Shown: in pieces, positions 1 through 9,507 of the stretch
Layout: each line of letters starts with the position of its first letter
Numbering within the stretch: position 1 is the stretch's first letter
Source of the DNA: Polyangium mundeleinium
GTDB taxonomy: Bacteria > Myxococcota_A > Polyangia > Polyangiales > Polyangiaceae
Assembly: GCF_028369105.1 (NCBI RefSeq)
Contig: NZ_JAQNDO010000001.1
Location: 8,898,501 to 8,962,500 of the forward strand
Direction: 5' to 3'
Length of the DNA stretch: 64,000 nucleotides
Notes under the pieces: model-generated
Databases searched by the model: none
What the model saw: the letters and a program-made list of their open reading frames with translations, nothing else
What the model was told of the DNA's origin: nothing
Position numbers and translations under genes: made by a program

Positions 1-555
1 ACGGCGTCGCTCCTCGGGCTCACGTCGCTCCTGCTCGCGCTCGCCGCCGCAGCGACGCGGCGGGCGGGCGAGCGTTTCGTCGCGCACTGGTGGGGGCTCT
101 CCGCGGGCTTCGCGTACATCGCGGTGGACGAGGTCTTCGAGTTTCACGAAATGGCCGGCACGTTCGTGGAGCTCTCGGGCGTCCTCTACTTCAGCTGGGT
201 GATTCCAGCCGTGGTCGTGGTGCTCCTCGTGGGCCTCGTGTACGTCCCATTCCTGCGGCATTTGCCGCTGCGGACGAGGATCCGGTTCCTCGTCGCGGGC
301 GCCATTTACGTGGGCGGCGCCGTCGGGATGGAGCTGCCGCTCGGATACTGGACCGAGCAGAATGGCACGCACAACCTCGGATACGGGCTCCTCGACGCGG
401 TCGAAGAGTCGCTCGAAATGCTCGGGATCAACCTGTTCGTGCTCTGGCTCGTCGATCACCTCGCGGAGAAGGGCGTCACCCTGCGCTTCGCGAACCCGGC
501 GCCCGAAGCGCCAGCCGAGCCCGCGCCCGAGGCCGAGGCCGCAGACGCACCATGA
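1..555 (+). CDS. membrane protein, 5' end outside the window
   Basis: The frame is open from base 1, so the start lies upstream of the window; about 184 C-terminal residues are present. Three or four hydrophobic segments are visible, including a long one with the run AVVVVLLVGLVYVPF, followed by a short acidic, Ala/Pro/Glu-rich cytoplasmic-type tail (APEAPAEPAPEAEAADAP). A His/Glu cluster (DEVFEFHEMAG) lies before one membrane segment. The stop overlaps the next gene's start (ATGA), so the two are translationally coupled and probably work together. I do not recognise the family; function unknown. Confidence 0.75.
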   Translation, partial: TASLLGLTSLLLALAAAATRRAGERFVAHWWGLSAGFAYIAVDEVFEFHEMAGTFVELSGVLYFSWVIPAVVVVLLVGLVYVPFLRHLPLRTRIRFLVAGAIYVGGAVGMELPLGYWTEQNGTHNLGYGLLDAVEESLEMLGINLFVLWLVDHLAEKGVTLRFANPAPEAPAEPAPEAEAADAP

Positions 556-1616
556 CCACGCTCGAAGCGACGAGGCCCGCCGAGAGCGCCAAGAAGGCCC
601 GATCCGTCTACATCGCGGGCCCCGTCTACGATTGGGTGTTTTTCCTGCTGCCGCCGATCGTCTCCGTGCTCGTCGGCGCGCTCGTCTCGGGCACGTGGAT
701 CGCCACGGACCGATTCTGGCTCGCGGGCAAGCGGGTCACCTGGAGCACGCTCCTGCTCGGCGTCGTCGTCAACGCGCACCTCGTCGCGGTGTTCGTCCGC
801 AGCCACCTCAATCCGGACGTGTTCCCGCGCCACAAGGTCCGGTTCCTCGTCGTCCCGATCGCCGCGTTCGCCGCGATGATGACCTCGATGTGGGCCGTGG
901 TGATCGCCACGGTGCTCGTCACGTTCTGGGACGTCTATCATTCGGCGCTCCAGACCTTCGGCCTCGGACGCATTTACGAGCGGAACCAGGGCAACGATCC
1001 CACCACGCTCCGCGGGCTCGATCTAGGCCTGAACCTCTTGCTCTACGCCGGCCCCATCGTCTCAGGCGCCACGATGCTGGCGCATTTCCAGAAGTTCGAG
1101 CTCTTCGAGGACGTCGGCGCCCTCTTCCTCACCGAGATCCCGACCGCGATGTCGTCCCACCAGCGCTCCATCGCCTGGGCCGTGATCGTCGGGGGAGGCC
1201 TCTTCCTCGTGTATTACGTGATCACCTACGTTCGCCTCGCGCGGCGCGGCCACGTGGTGAGCTTTCCCAAAGTGTTTTTGCTCGCCACGACGGGCCTCTG
1301 CTCGATCTGGGCGTGGGGCTGGAACCCGTTCGGGCAAGCCTTTCTCATCATGAACCTCTTTCACGCGGTGCAGTACTTCGGCCTCGTCTGGTGGTCCGAA
1401 CGGCGCGTGCTCGTCCAAAGGTTGCGCCTCCAACAATTCCGGCTCGGCGCGCCCCTCGCCGCCGCCGTGTTCGCCTGCGTGACCCTCGCGTACGGCGCCG
1501 TCGCCGAAATCACCGCCGACGGGAGCCGCGCGCTCTGGAGCCTCGTCCAGACCGTGGCCCTGATGCATTTCTTCTACGACGGCTTCGTTTGGTCCGTCCG
1601 CAAACGACAAATATGA
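552..1616 (+). CDS. polytopic membrane protein, unknown function
   Basis: This 354-residue protein has about seven to eight hydrophobic segments spread over its length. Conserved-looking aromatic/His stretches occur inside or next to membrane segments (NLFHAVQYFGLVWW and MHFFYDGFVW near the C-terminus; VTFWDVYHSALQTFG in the middle). Intramembrane histidines of this kind occur in lipid-modifying and haem enzymes, but no diagnostic motif set is present, so I assign no reaction. The start is the ATG that overlaps the upstream gene's TGA. It forms a two-gene unit with the membrane protein before it. Confidence 0.8.
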   Translation: MTTLEATRPAESAKKARSVYIAGPVYDWVFFLLPPIVSVLVGALVSGTWIATDRFWLAGKRVTWSTLLLGVVVNAHLVAVFVRSHLNPDVFPRHKVRFLVVPIAAFAAMMTSMWAVVIATVLVTFWDVYHSALQTFGLGRIYERNQGNDPTTLRGLDLGLNLLLYAGPIVSGATMLAHFQKFELFEDVGALFLTEIPTAMSSHQRSIAWAVIVGGGLFLVYYVITYVRLARRGHVVSFPKVFLLATTGLCSIWAWGWNPFGQAFLIMNLFHAVQYFGLVWWSERRVLVQRLRLQQFRLGAPLAAAVFACVTLAYGAVAEITADGSRALWSLVQTVALMHFFYDGFVWSVRKRQI

Positions 1617-1750
1617 CGCGTCCACACGTCGAAAGGCCACTGCCCATTCCAGTGACCAGGGGGCATTCCCACCCCGCACGCGCTCCGGAGGCCTAAAAAG
1701 GCAAGGATTCGTCGGGATGGATATCGCGGAGCGGAGCGATTCTGGGTAAG

Positions 1751-2746
1751 ATGTTCGGGATGCGACTCGAAAAGCTCCTGCACTCCACGCTCGTCGCGCT
1801 CTCGCTCGCCGCGGTCGCGGCGCTGCCCGCGTGCTCGAAGACAGACGCCAAGGCCGAGGCCGAGGTGACGGCCGAGAACATCGCGGCCGAAGACGCGATC
1901 ACGGAGCAACACGAAGCTGCCACCGTGACGTGGGCCGTCGCGCCGGAAGGCAAGGTGAAGGCCCGCTTCAAGGCGCCCGACGGGACGCCGCTCGACAACG
2001 ACGTGGCCGGCACGGTCACCGTGAAGCCCGCGCGCAAAGGCGCGGAGCCCGTGACCGCGAAGCTCGTCTTCGACGCGAAAGCCGGCGTCCACACGGCCGA
2101 GATCCCCAAGCTCGAAGACGACCTCACCGAGGTCAGCTACGACGTCCAGGTGAAGGGCAAGCCCCTGAAGAGCACGCTCTACGTGCCCAAGGGCGGCACG
2201 CACGAGCTCGTCGCGACCGCGAAGCTCAACGCCGAGGTGAAGATCCCCGAGGGCAAAAAAGGCCCGAACGGCGGCATCCTGCAGATCGCGGGCGACGATC
2301 TCATCGAGGTCGCGGCCGACGTGAAGACGGGCGAGACACGCGTCTACGTGCTCGACGACGATCTCAAGCCGATCCCCGTCGGCAAGCGGAAGGTGAAGCT
2401 CGGCGTCGTGGCGAGCGGGCCCGAGTTCGTCGAGCTCGACGCAGAGCCGAAGGGCCTCTACTTCACCGGCAAGCTCGGCGTGAAGACAAACCCCCACAAG
2501 CTGACGGTCATGGTCTACCCGGAGGACACGCCGACGCCGGTCGTCGTGCTCTGCGGCTGGCACCCCGGCGCGGTCGTCGTCGTGGGCCCAAGCGCGCCCG
2601 TAGTGGGCCTGTTTGTCGTGGCGAACTGGGCCCCGGTCGTCGTCGTCCCCACCCCCGGCGTCATCGTCGTCGGCAAGGGCAAGGGCAAGGGCAAATGGAA
2701 GTGGAAGAAGAACCGCGGTCACGGCGGCGTCCACATCCACTTCTGA
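1751..2746 (+). CDS. lipoprotein with basic, low-complexity tail
   Basis: 331 residues. The N-terminus has a hydrophobic signal segment ending in LPACSK, a lipobox-like site with Cys about residue 28, so it is probably an exported lipoprotein; an internal ATG at 1760 is an alternative start. The middle (about 50-270) is charged and beta-rich, with possible Ig-like character. The last 70 residues are odd: a Val/Pro/Ala-rich hydrophobic stretch (PGAVVVVGPSAPVV, APVVVVPTPGVIVVG) and then a Lys/Gly/Trp tail (GKGKGKGKWKWKKNRGHGG). The tail could bind a polyanion or serve surface anchoring; that is inference. Family not recognised. An overlapping long reading frame on the other strand looks like a GC-bias shadow. 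Confidence 0.75.
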   Translation: MFGMRLEKLLHSTLVALSLAAVAALPACSKTDAKAEAEVTAENIAAEDAITEQHEAATVTWAVAPEGKVKARFKAPDGTPLDNDVAGTVTVKPARKGAEPVTAKLVFDAKAGVHTAEIPKLEDDLTEVSYDVQVKGKPLKSTLYVPKGGTHELVATAKLNAEVKIPEGKKGPNGGILQIAGDDLIEVAADVKTGETRVYVLDDDLKPIPVGKRKVKLGVVASGPEFVELDAEPKGLYFTGKLGVKTNPHKLTVMVYPEDTPTPVVVLCGWHPGAVVVVGPSAPVVGLFVVANWAPVVVVPTPGVIVVGKGKGKGKWKWKKNRGHGGVHIHF

Positions 2747-2825
2747 GCGTTCGTCCGCCGGGCGAAGCAGGACATCTGCCTCGCCCGCGCCTCCGCGCTC
2801 GCCCGAGCGCGCCGTCCCCCCGCCG

Positions 2826-5477
2826 TCAAGGAAACACGTCGCTGAGGAGCGCGTCGGCCGCGACCGGCTTGACGTAATGCCGGGAAAAACCCGCGTCGAA
2901 CGCGCGGCGTTTGTCGTGCTCCTGGCCGTACCCGGTCACCGCGACGAGCGTGATGCGCTCGCCGTATGCCGCGCGGAGCTCGAGCGCGAGCTCGTAGCCG
3001 TCCATGACCGGCAAGCCGATGTCGAGGATGCCGATCTCGGGTCGGAACGACGCCGCGAGGGCGAGCGCCTGCGGGCCGTCGTGCGCGACCACGACCTCGT
3101 GGCCGTGGCTCGTGAGCACCTCGGCAAGCATCTGCGCCGCGTCGCGGTTGTCGTCGACGACGAGCACGCGCCGCACCTTGCTGAGCCGCGGTGAGACGGG
3201 CGCAGGGAGGTCCGGCGAGGACGCGCGGCGCGGCGAGAGCGCAGGCAAGCGCACCTCGAACTCGCTGCCCCTCCCCGGGCCCTCGCTGCGCGCGCTCACC
3301 GCGCCCCCGTGCAGCTTGACCAGGCTCCGCACGAGCCCGAGCCCGAGCCCGAGCCCGCCGCCCGCACGATCGGCGCCCCGCGCACCCTGCACGAAGAGGT
3401 CGAAGATCACGGGCAGCATCTCGGAGGGGATGCCGCTGCCGTCGTCACGCACGAAGACCACGACCTCGTTTCCCTCGCGCCGCGCGGCGACCGCGATGTG
3501 CCCGCCCGCGTCCGTGTACCGGGCCGCATTCGTGAGCAAATTCGCGAGGACCTGCGCCATGCGGGTCTCGTCCACCTCGACGACGAGCCCCTCGGCCGGC
3601 ACGTCCACGCGGAGCTCGTGCTGCTTCTGCTCGAAGAGCGGGCTCGCGATCTCGATGGCCTGCGAGAAGACACGAGCGATCTCGATGGGCCGCGTGCTGA
3701 GCTGGATCTTGCCGCGCATGATGCGCGAGACGTCGAGCAGGTCGTCGACGAGCGAGACGAGGTGCTGGACCTGGCGCTCGATGACGTCACGCTCGCGCTC
3801 GAGGCCGTCCGTGCGCCCCTTGAGGCGCATCAGGTAGAGCGCCGTGAGGATCGGGGAGAGGGGGTTTCGGAGCTCGTGCCCGAGGAGCGCGAGGAACTCG
3901 TCCTTGCGCCGATCGGCGTCGCGCGCGATCTCGTAGGCGCGGCGCAGCTCGGCCTCGGCCTGCTTGCGATCCCCGATGTCCATGCAGATGGACAGGCACT
4001 GGACGCTGCCGTCTCCATGCACGACGGGCGCCGAGTAGAGGGACATGTCGATGCTGTGGCCGAGCTTGTGCTTGCGCTCGACCTCGACGTCCGAGAGCAC
4101 TTCGCCCTGCGCGACCCGCGCGAGGAACGCCTCGGTCTCATGCGGTTTGTCCGTGATGGGCAAAAAGCGCCCCACGGTCTCGGCCGCGGACCAGCCGAAC
4201 ATACGCTCGGCCGCGGGGTTCCAGACGCGCACGGTGCCGTCGGTGTCGAGGATCATGGCCGCCACGGGGCAAGCCGCGATGAACGCGGTGAGCGTGCGGT
4301 TCTCGTGCTCAAAGGCGGCGTGAAGCATGGCCCGGTCGAGCGCGACCGCGCTCCTGTGCACGAGCTCCTCGGCGATCGAAGCGCCGTCCGCGTCGAGCGC
4401 GCCCTCGGCGCCCCAGCCGAAGAGGAGCACGCCGATCGTACGGCCGCGGGCCACGAGCGGGTGACAGAGCAACGAGCCCGGCGTGACCGCGCCATCCCCG
4501 CTCGCAGGCGGGAAGCGCGCCGCGATCGCGGCCTTCGAGGAGAGCCGCAGGCGCTCGCCCGTGCGAAAGGTGACCGCGAGCGGGCTGTTCGCGTCGACGG
4601 GGAACGACGGGCTCGGCGTGCGGCTCGTCCACGACGCCGCGCCCTCGTGCTCCAGCACCACGAGCCTTTGCCCGTCCGGCGTGGGGATCGCGAGGACCGC
4701 GCGATCGGCCGTGAGGGCCGCGCGGGCGTCGACCACGACGGCACGCGCGACCTCGAGCGGCGTCGTGGCCGCGGCGAGCGCGGCGGTCGTGTGCTGGAGG
4801 CGATCGATCCGCTGGGCGACGAGCGCGAGCTCCGCGCGGGCCTTCCGCTCGGCGTCGAAAAGACGCGCGCGATCGAGGGCGAGCGCGCACTGGCGCCCGA
4901 GCATGACGGCGAGCACCCGATCCTCCTCGGTGAAGCGCACGCTCGCCGGGAAGCTGAAGCCCATCCCGCCGAGGACACGATCTCCCACGAGAAGCGGGAG
5001 CGCGATGCGGGGTCCGCGCGGCCCGAGCGTGGCGCGTGCGGCGTCCGGACAGGTGGCCGCCCACTCCGCCTCGGTCTCGATGAACACGGGCGCTCGTCTT
5101 TGCACGGCCATTGCGATCGGCGTCGATGCGTTGCGCGAGTGCCTTCGCCACTGCGCGAGCGCCTCGTTGGGCATGCCCTTCGCGTCGAGGATCACGAACT
5201 CGTCGCCCTCGACCATCGCGACGACCGCCGCGCTCGCGCCGAGTGCAGCCGCGCCGAGGTCGAGGATCACCTTCGCGACAGCGTCTTCGCCCGTCGCCGT
5301 GAGGAGCGCGATCGTGATCTCTTCGAGGCAAACGAGCCGCCGGAGAGCACTACAAGCATGTGTCTCGCCGGCCCGCACGGCAGCACCACTCTCCTCCCGT
5401 AAAACCGAGGATCGAGCGTCCGAGGTGAAGAAGAGATCACTCCCCGAATCCCCCTCCCAATGTCCAGCACGATCCAT
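2826..5477 (-). CDS. hybrid sensor histidine kinase (GAF-GAF-PAS-HisKA-HATPase-REC)
   Basis: 883 residues, soluble. Domains in order: GAF about 45-205, GAF about 225-390, PAS about 395-510 (VRVWNPAAERMFGWS), HisKA about 520-590 with phospho-acceptor His534 (LLGHELRNPLSP), HATPase about 635-745 with N box (NLLTNAARYT), G1 (VRDDGSGIP) and G2 (GGLGLGLGL), and a C-terminal receiver about 768-883 with acidic pair D775/D776, acceptor D819 (ILDIGLPVMDG) and Lys870 (VKP). All phosphorelay residues are present. It should autophosphorylate and pass phosphate to its own receiver. No DNA-binding response regulator is adjacent, so the output partner is probably encoded elsewhere. The ligand is unknown; lack of membrane segments implies cytoplasmic sensing. 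Confidence 0.95.
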   Translation of the reverse strand: MDRAGHWEGDSGSDLFFTSDARSSVLREESGAAVRAGETHACSALRRLVCLEEITIALLTATGEDAVAKVILDLGAAALGASAAVVAMVEGDEFVILDAKGMPNEALAQWRRHSRNASTPIAMAVQRRAPVFIETEAEWAATCPDAARATLGPRGPRIALPLLVGDRVLGGMGFSFPASVRFTEEDRVLAVMLGRQCALALDRARLFDAERKARAELALVAQRIDRLQHTTAALAAATTPLEVARAVVVDARAALTADRAVLAIPTPDGQRLVVLEHEGAASWTSRTPSPSFPVDANSPLAVTFRTGERLRLSSKAAIAARFPPASGDGAVTPGSLLCHPLVARGRTIGVLLFGWGAEGALDADGASIAEELVHRSAVALDRAMLHAAFEHENRTLTAFIAACPVAAMILDTDGTVRVWNPAAERMFGWSAAETVGRFLPITDKPHETEAFLARVAQGEVLSDVEVERKHKLGHSIDMSLYSAPVVHGDGSVQCLSICMDIGDRKQAEAELRRAYEIARDADRRKDEFLALLGHELRNPLSPILTALYLMRLKGRTDGLERERDVIERQVQHLVSLVDDLLDVSRIMRGKIQLSTRPIEIARVFSQAIEIASPLFEQKQHELRVDVPAEGLVVEVDETRMAQVLANLLTNAARYTDAGGHIAVAARREGNEVVVFVRDDGSGIPSEMLPVIFDLFVQGARGADRAGGGLGLGLGLVRSLVKLHGGAVSARSEGPGRGSEFEVRLPALSPRRASSPDLPAPVSPRLSKVRRVLVVDDNRDAAQMLAEVLTSHGHEVVVAHDGPQALALAASFRPEIGILDIGLPVMDGYELALELRAAYGERITLVAVTGYGQEHDKRRAFDAGFSRHYVKPVAADALLSDVFP

Positions 5478-5583
5478 GATTTGTGGGAAATCTTCCCCGC
5501 TTGGGCCGAGCCGCGAAACCCGTGAAGATCCTGATCCTCCGTCGGGGAATTCCGGAACGAGATGGGCTCGTTCCTGCGCGAAA

Positions 5584-7281
5584 TCACCGGGGAATTGCGT
5601 CCTTCGGCGCCCCGAGGGCCGCCGAGAGATCCCGCACGCAGCGCGGCAAGGCGGCCGGATCGTGGCTCGTCGCGAGCGCCCGCGCGGCCTCCGGCGAAAC
5701 CCCGACGAGCAAGCACTCGGCCCCGACCAGGCGGAGCGCGCGCGAGAGGCGCAGGACGAGCGCGAGGGCTTCGTCGTCGATCAGGCGCGCGCCGGTCACG
5801 TCCACGATCACGCGGCGCGCCGATCGTTCCCAGGCTGCGCGGAGCGCGCGCTCCTCGATGTCCGCCGCGCGCGCTCGATCGATGCGCCCCACGAGCGGCA
5901 GGAGCAAGACGCCCGGGAGCACGGGCGCGAGGGGCGCGCCGAGCTCGCGGATGAGCGCGTGTTGCGCCTCGATCCGCGCCTCTTGCCGCGTGTGCGCCTC
6001 CTCGAGCTCCATGTGCTCGACGAGCGCCTCCTCGGCGAACGCGCGGGCCCGGATGGACTCGTCGAGCGCGCGCTCGAGCTCGCCGAGTTCGTCGTCCTCG
6101 AAGGTCGAACCCCCGAGATCGGGCGCGCCCCACGCCATGTCGGCGAGCCGGTCGAGGATCCGCTGGATGCGATCGACGGCAGGCGCGGGGAGGCTGCACG
6201 GCGGCGACGGAGGGCGCTCGGCGCGATGGGCGCAGAACGGCGCGGCGCGCACCGCGCCGAGCGGATCGTCGAAGGAGAACCCGCGCACGTCGTCGAGGCG
6301 CGGGGCGGCGTCGTTCATGCCGAGGCGCGCTGCGAGCTCGCGCGCCGGCTCGGCTTCGAAGATCTCGCGCGCGGCGGCGAGGTGCTCCACGTCCCCCGCG
6401 AGCTGCCCCCAGCGCTGCATTTGCGCGAGGATCCACACGCCGTATTCGACGAACGGCGTGGGCGCGAAGCCGAGGCGCTCGGGGCCGAGGGGGTCGCCCG
6501 GGCTCATGGGATCGCCGGCGAGGCCTTTTTCCAGGGCGCCGCACACCTCCACGGGCAAATAACCTCGGGCGACGACGAGGCCCGCGGCGGCGCGGCGGCC
6601 TTCGGGATCCATCCGTTCGAGCTCGGCCTGGGCCTCGACGACGGCTTCGAGCAGCGCGCCGGCGCGCTCGGGCCTCTCGCGCCAGAGCCTCGGCCCGAAC
6701 GAGAGCGTACAGCAGGGATGGCCCTGCCAAACCTCGCGGCTCTGCATGCAGTCCACGCCGCCGCCTCGATCCACGACGTGCTGCGCGAACGGCTCGGGGA
6801 ACATCGCGCCGTCGATGCGCCCGAGCGCGAGCCAGCGCGGCATGCGCGGGGGCGGCACCTCGCGGATCGTCACGTCCTGGAGCGGATTCACGCCTCCACG
6901 CGCGAGCCAGTCGCAGAGCAGGTAATACTGCATCGAGAAGCGATGCGGCACGCCGAGGACCTTTCCGGCGAGCTCGCGCGGCGCGGCGATCCGGCCGTGG
7001 GTCTTGGCCACGACGAGCGTGCTGCCGTTCTGGTTCTGCAGGGCGCGCACGCGGATGGGGGCGGCGCGGCCGTCGATCCCGAGGCCGGTGGCGAGGGCGA
7101 GGGGCGCGAGCACGTGCGCCGCGTCGACCTTGTCGTGGGTGAGCAGCCGCCGCACGGCGTCCCAGCTCGGGGCCCGGCGGAGCTCGACGGAGAGCCCCTT
7201 CTGCTCGAAAAAGCCGCGCGCTGCCGCATAAAGAAGCGGCATGCTGCAAGCGATGGGCACGTAGACGATACGAAGGGTCAT
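5584..7281 (-). CDS. NMT1/SsuA-like solute-binding domain fused to STAS domain
   Basis: 565 residues. The start was chosen as the ATG giving MTLRIVYVPIACSMPLL, exactly where an NMT1/SsuA/TauA-type periplasmic binding fold begins. There is no signal peptide, so the binding domain (about 1-320) appears cytoplasmic. After a linker with coiled-coil character (about 390-450, ELEEAHTRQEARIEAQHALI), the C-terminus (about 455-560) is an RsbR-type STAS domain (GVLLLPLVGRIDRARA, RRVIVDVTGARLIDDEALA). The usual phospho-acceptor position holds Asp rather than Ser/Thr in LIDDEA, so phosphorylation is uncertain. No ABC permease or ATPase gene is adjacent. A one-component metabolite sensor feeding an RsbR-like partner switch is the likeliest role (inference). 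Confidence 0.8.
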   Translation of the reverse strand: MTLRIVYVPIACSMPLLYAAARGFFEQKGLSVELRRAPSWDAVRRLLTHDKVDAAHVLAPLALATGLGIDGRAAPIRVRALQNQNGSTLVVAKTHGRIAAPRELAGKVLGVPHRFSMQYYLLCDWLARGGVNPLQDVTIREVPPPRMPRWLALGRIDGAMFPEPFAQHVVDRGGGVDCMQSREVWQGHPCCTLSFGPRLWRERPERAGALLEAVVEAQAELERMDPEGRRAAAGLVVARGYLPVEVCGALEKGLAGDPMSPGDPLGPERLGFAPTPFVEYGVWILAQMQRWGQLAGDVEHLAAAREIFEAEPARELAARLGMNDAAPRLDDVRGFSFDDPLGAVRAAPFCAHRAERPPSPPCSLPAPAVDRIQRILDRLADMAWGAPDLGGSTFEDDELGELERALDESIRARAFAEEALVEHMELEEAHTRQEARIEAQHALIRELGAPLAPVLPGVLLLPLVGRIDRARAADIEERALRAAWERSARRVIVDVTGARLIDDEALALVLRLSRALRLVGAECLLVGVSPEAARALATSHDPAALPRCVRDLSAALGAPKDAIPR

Positions 7282-7424
7282 CCGCCCCCGGTCTCCTCGC
7301 CCCCCCGATCCTCCGCGGACAAAGGTATCACGAGCCGCGCCCGCGGGCAGCCGAGCGAGCAGGAACATCACGTCATCGGGTCACGCCGATGCGAGCTGCG
7401 CGCCGGCGCCCGGGCGGGCCCGGC

Positions 7425-9398
7425 TCAGAACTCGCATTGGTTCGTCGCGGGATTACAATACGAACCTGCCGCGACGAACGGGCAGACGTCGCCGAAGTAC
7501 TGCGTGCAGGGGATGCCGCAGGCGAACGCGGTGTGGGTGTAGCAGATCTGCCCGCCCGAGCAGTCGGCGTTGGAGGCGCAGCGGCAGTTGAAGTCGTCGG
7601 GGATCTGGTTCCCGTTCTCGTCGAGGCCGTCGCAGCACTCGGTGACGTAATAATCGCTCGCGCTGCAGTCCTCGTCGGCGCAGTCGGCGGCGCCGTCGCA
7701 GTCGTCGTCGAGGCCGTTCTTGCAGGCCGACGTGCCGAACTCGGGCTTGCCCGGGCCGCCATTGAGGCAGGTCGCGCAGGCGCCGAAGCTCGCGCAATCC
7801 GGATCGGCGCAGTCGACATAGACGTCGCCGTCGTTGTCCTTGCCGTCGTCGCACTTCTCCTTCGGGTTCGGCTCGATCTCGACGTTGAGCACGAAGGGCC
7901 CCTCGTTCGCGCCTTGCTCCGGATCGACGGTGTACCCGTCGAGGAACACGTAATACGTGCCCGGATAGAGCAGCGTGAAGTCGAGCCGCGCCGACCAGCT
8001 GACGCCCGCGCTGTCGTCGTCGCAGCCGATCTCCTTGCCGGAGTTGCACTTGCCCGTGCGCACGTAGAGCGTCGAGTCGAAGCTCGTCCCGATGGAGTCG
8101 AGGTGGACGCGCGAGGGCTGGTTCAGCACGAAATAAAAGACCGCCTCGCCGGCGTCACCGCCGCAAAAGCCCTTCGTCTCGCTCACGTTGCCCGTGGTGT
8201 CGCCCGTGTACTGGCCCGTGCCGGGGATGAGCTTCGGCGACAGGCAGTTCGCCTGCTGGAGGATGCAGATCGGGTTGTTCGCGCAGTCGGGATCCTGGCA
8301 ATCGACGAGCGTGTCGTTGTCGTCGTCGAGCCCGTTGTTGCAAACCTCGGGCTTGGGCGCGCAGTTCGGCGCGAAGAAACACGCCGGGTCGGCGCAGTCG
8401 ATCTTGTTGTCGCAGTTGTTGTCCTTGCCGTCGTTGCAGACCTCGGCCGTGCAGTTCTGGCAGGCCGGCGCGACGAGGCAGCTCGGATCGGCGCAATCGA
8501 TGAGCTTGTCGCAATCCTCGTCGAGCCCGCCCGTGCAGACCTCCGGCGTGCCCGGCGGCTGGCAGGCGCACGGGAAGATGCCGAAACAATCGGGATCGGC
8601 GCAGTCGACCAGGAGATCGCAGTCCTCGTCGGTCCCGTTGCTGCAGACCTCGGCCTTCGCCTGGCAGGAGCAGGCCGTGGAGCCGAAGCAGTCGGGGTCG
8701 TTGCAGTCGATGCTGCCGTCGCAATCGTCGTCGAACCCATTGTCGCAATCGAGCGCCTCGCTCGGCTTGCAGCCGCACGCCGGCGTGCCTACGCAATCGC
8801 TGTCGAAGCAGTCGACGATGGTGTCGCAGTCGTCGTCCTCGCCGTTCGCGCAAGCTTCGCCGCCCGGCTTCGGCACGCAGCCGCAGGTGGGCGCGAGCTG
8901 GCAGGCGGGATCCGAGCAGTCGGCCACGCCGTTGCAGTCGTTGTCCGCCGCGTCGGTGCAGATCTCGGGGCTGCCCGGAAAGACCTTCGGGTTCAGATCG
9001 TTGCAGTCCGCGCCGCCACACGCGAGCGGAGGAAACCCATCCGCGTCGTCGTCGCGCGGGCCGTTCTGACAAACGCCGTCCACGCAGGTGTCCGTCGTGC
9101 AGGGATCCGCGTCGGTGCAGTCCTGGGCCACGACACACGGGAGCGCGCCGCCCACGCCGCCCTGCCCGCCGCCGCCGGTGCTCGACGTGGAGCTCCCGCC
9201 GCCCACGCCGCCTTGACCGCCCGCGCCGCCCGGCCCCGAGATCGACTCCTCCGGGGGCGTGCCGATGCCGGTGCGGCTGCACGCCGCGAAGGAGAGGCCC
9301 GCGAACGCGAGGGCCGAGACGAACGACAGCGTCCGCGCGTGGCCACGGAACCGAGACGAGCGGGGAGCGGAGGGGAAGGTCGACATCGGGGTGCTCAC
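7425..9398 (-). CDS. MopE-like Cys/Asp repeat surface lipoprotein
   Basis: 657 residues from a GTG; an ATG four codons later is equally possible. The signal segment ends in SFAACSR (lipobox), followed by a Gly/Ser linker (GGAGGQGGVGGG). About ten imperfect repeats follow, each of the form EvCxNGxDeDCDxxvDCaDpdC, the Cu/Ca-binding motif type of methanotroph MopE and many myxobacterial surface proteins. A domain near residues 400-490 (PSRVHLDSIGTSFDSTLYVR) resembles a bacterial pre-peptidase beta-sandwich. The C-terminus is Cys-rich (SNADCSGGQICYTHTAFACG). Likely outer-surface, disulfide- and metal-stabilised; the exact role is unknown. It is divergent from the ABC transporter gene, with about 109 bases between them. 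Confidence 0.85.
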   Translation of the reverse strand: MSTPMSTFPSAPRSSRFRGHARTLSFVSALAFAGLSFAACSRTGIGTPPEESISGPGGAGGQGGVGGGSSTSSTGGGGQGGVGGALPCVVAQDCTDADPCTTDTCVDGVCQNGPRDDDADGFPPLACGGADCNDLNPKVFPGSPEICTDAADNDCNGVADCSDPACQLAPTCGCVPKPGGEACANGEDDDCDTIVDCFDSDCVGTPACGCKPSEALDCDNGFDDDCDGSIDCNDPDCFGSTACSCQAKAEVCSNGTDEDCDLLVDCADPDCFGIFPCACQPPGTPEVCTGGLDEDCDKLIDCADPSCLVAPACQNCTAEVCNDGKDNNCDNKIDCADPACFFAPNCAPKPEVCNNGLDDDNDTLVDCQDPDCANNPICILQQANCLSPKLIPGTGQYTGDTTGNVSETKGFCGGDAGEAVFYFVLNQPSRVHLDSIGTSFDSTLYVRTGKCNSGKEIGCDDDSAGVSWSARLDFTLLYPGTYYVFLDGYTVDPEQGANEGPFVLNVEIEPNPKEKCDDGKDNDGDVYVDCADPDCASFGACATCLNGGPGKPEFGTSACKNGLDDDCDGAADCADEDCSASDYYVTECCDGLDENGNQIPDDFNCRCASNADCSGGQICYTHTAFACGIPCTQYFGDVCPFVAAGSYCNPATNQCEF

Positions 9399-9507
9399 GG
9401 GAAGGCTCGCCCCGGCATCCCCGCGGCGGCTGTGCCGATGCTATCAAGCCGAGACGCCCGCGGGTGAAGTTCATGGCTGAGCTCGCCCGCAAACGTCCTC
9501 GCCGCAC

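Noticed and set aside
1574-2740. Long reading frame on the minus strand opposite the 1751-2746 lipoprotein
   Set aside because: Its sequence is repetitive Ala/Leu/Asp with runs like ADDDDAGGG, typical of a shadow in GC-rich DNA, and the plus frame has a signal peptide and lipobox.
3309-5402. 697-codon plus-strand frame over the histidine kinase
   Set aside because: It mirrors the kinase; the kinase frame carries all catalytic motifs, while this frame is mostly Arg, Glu, Asp and His runs.
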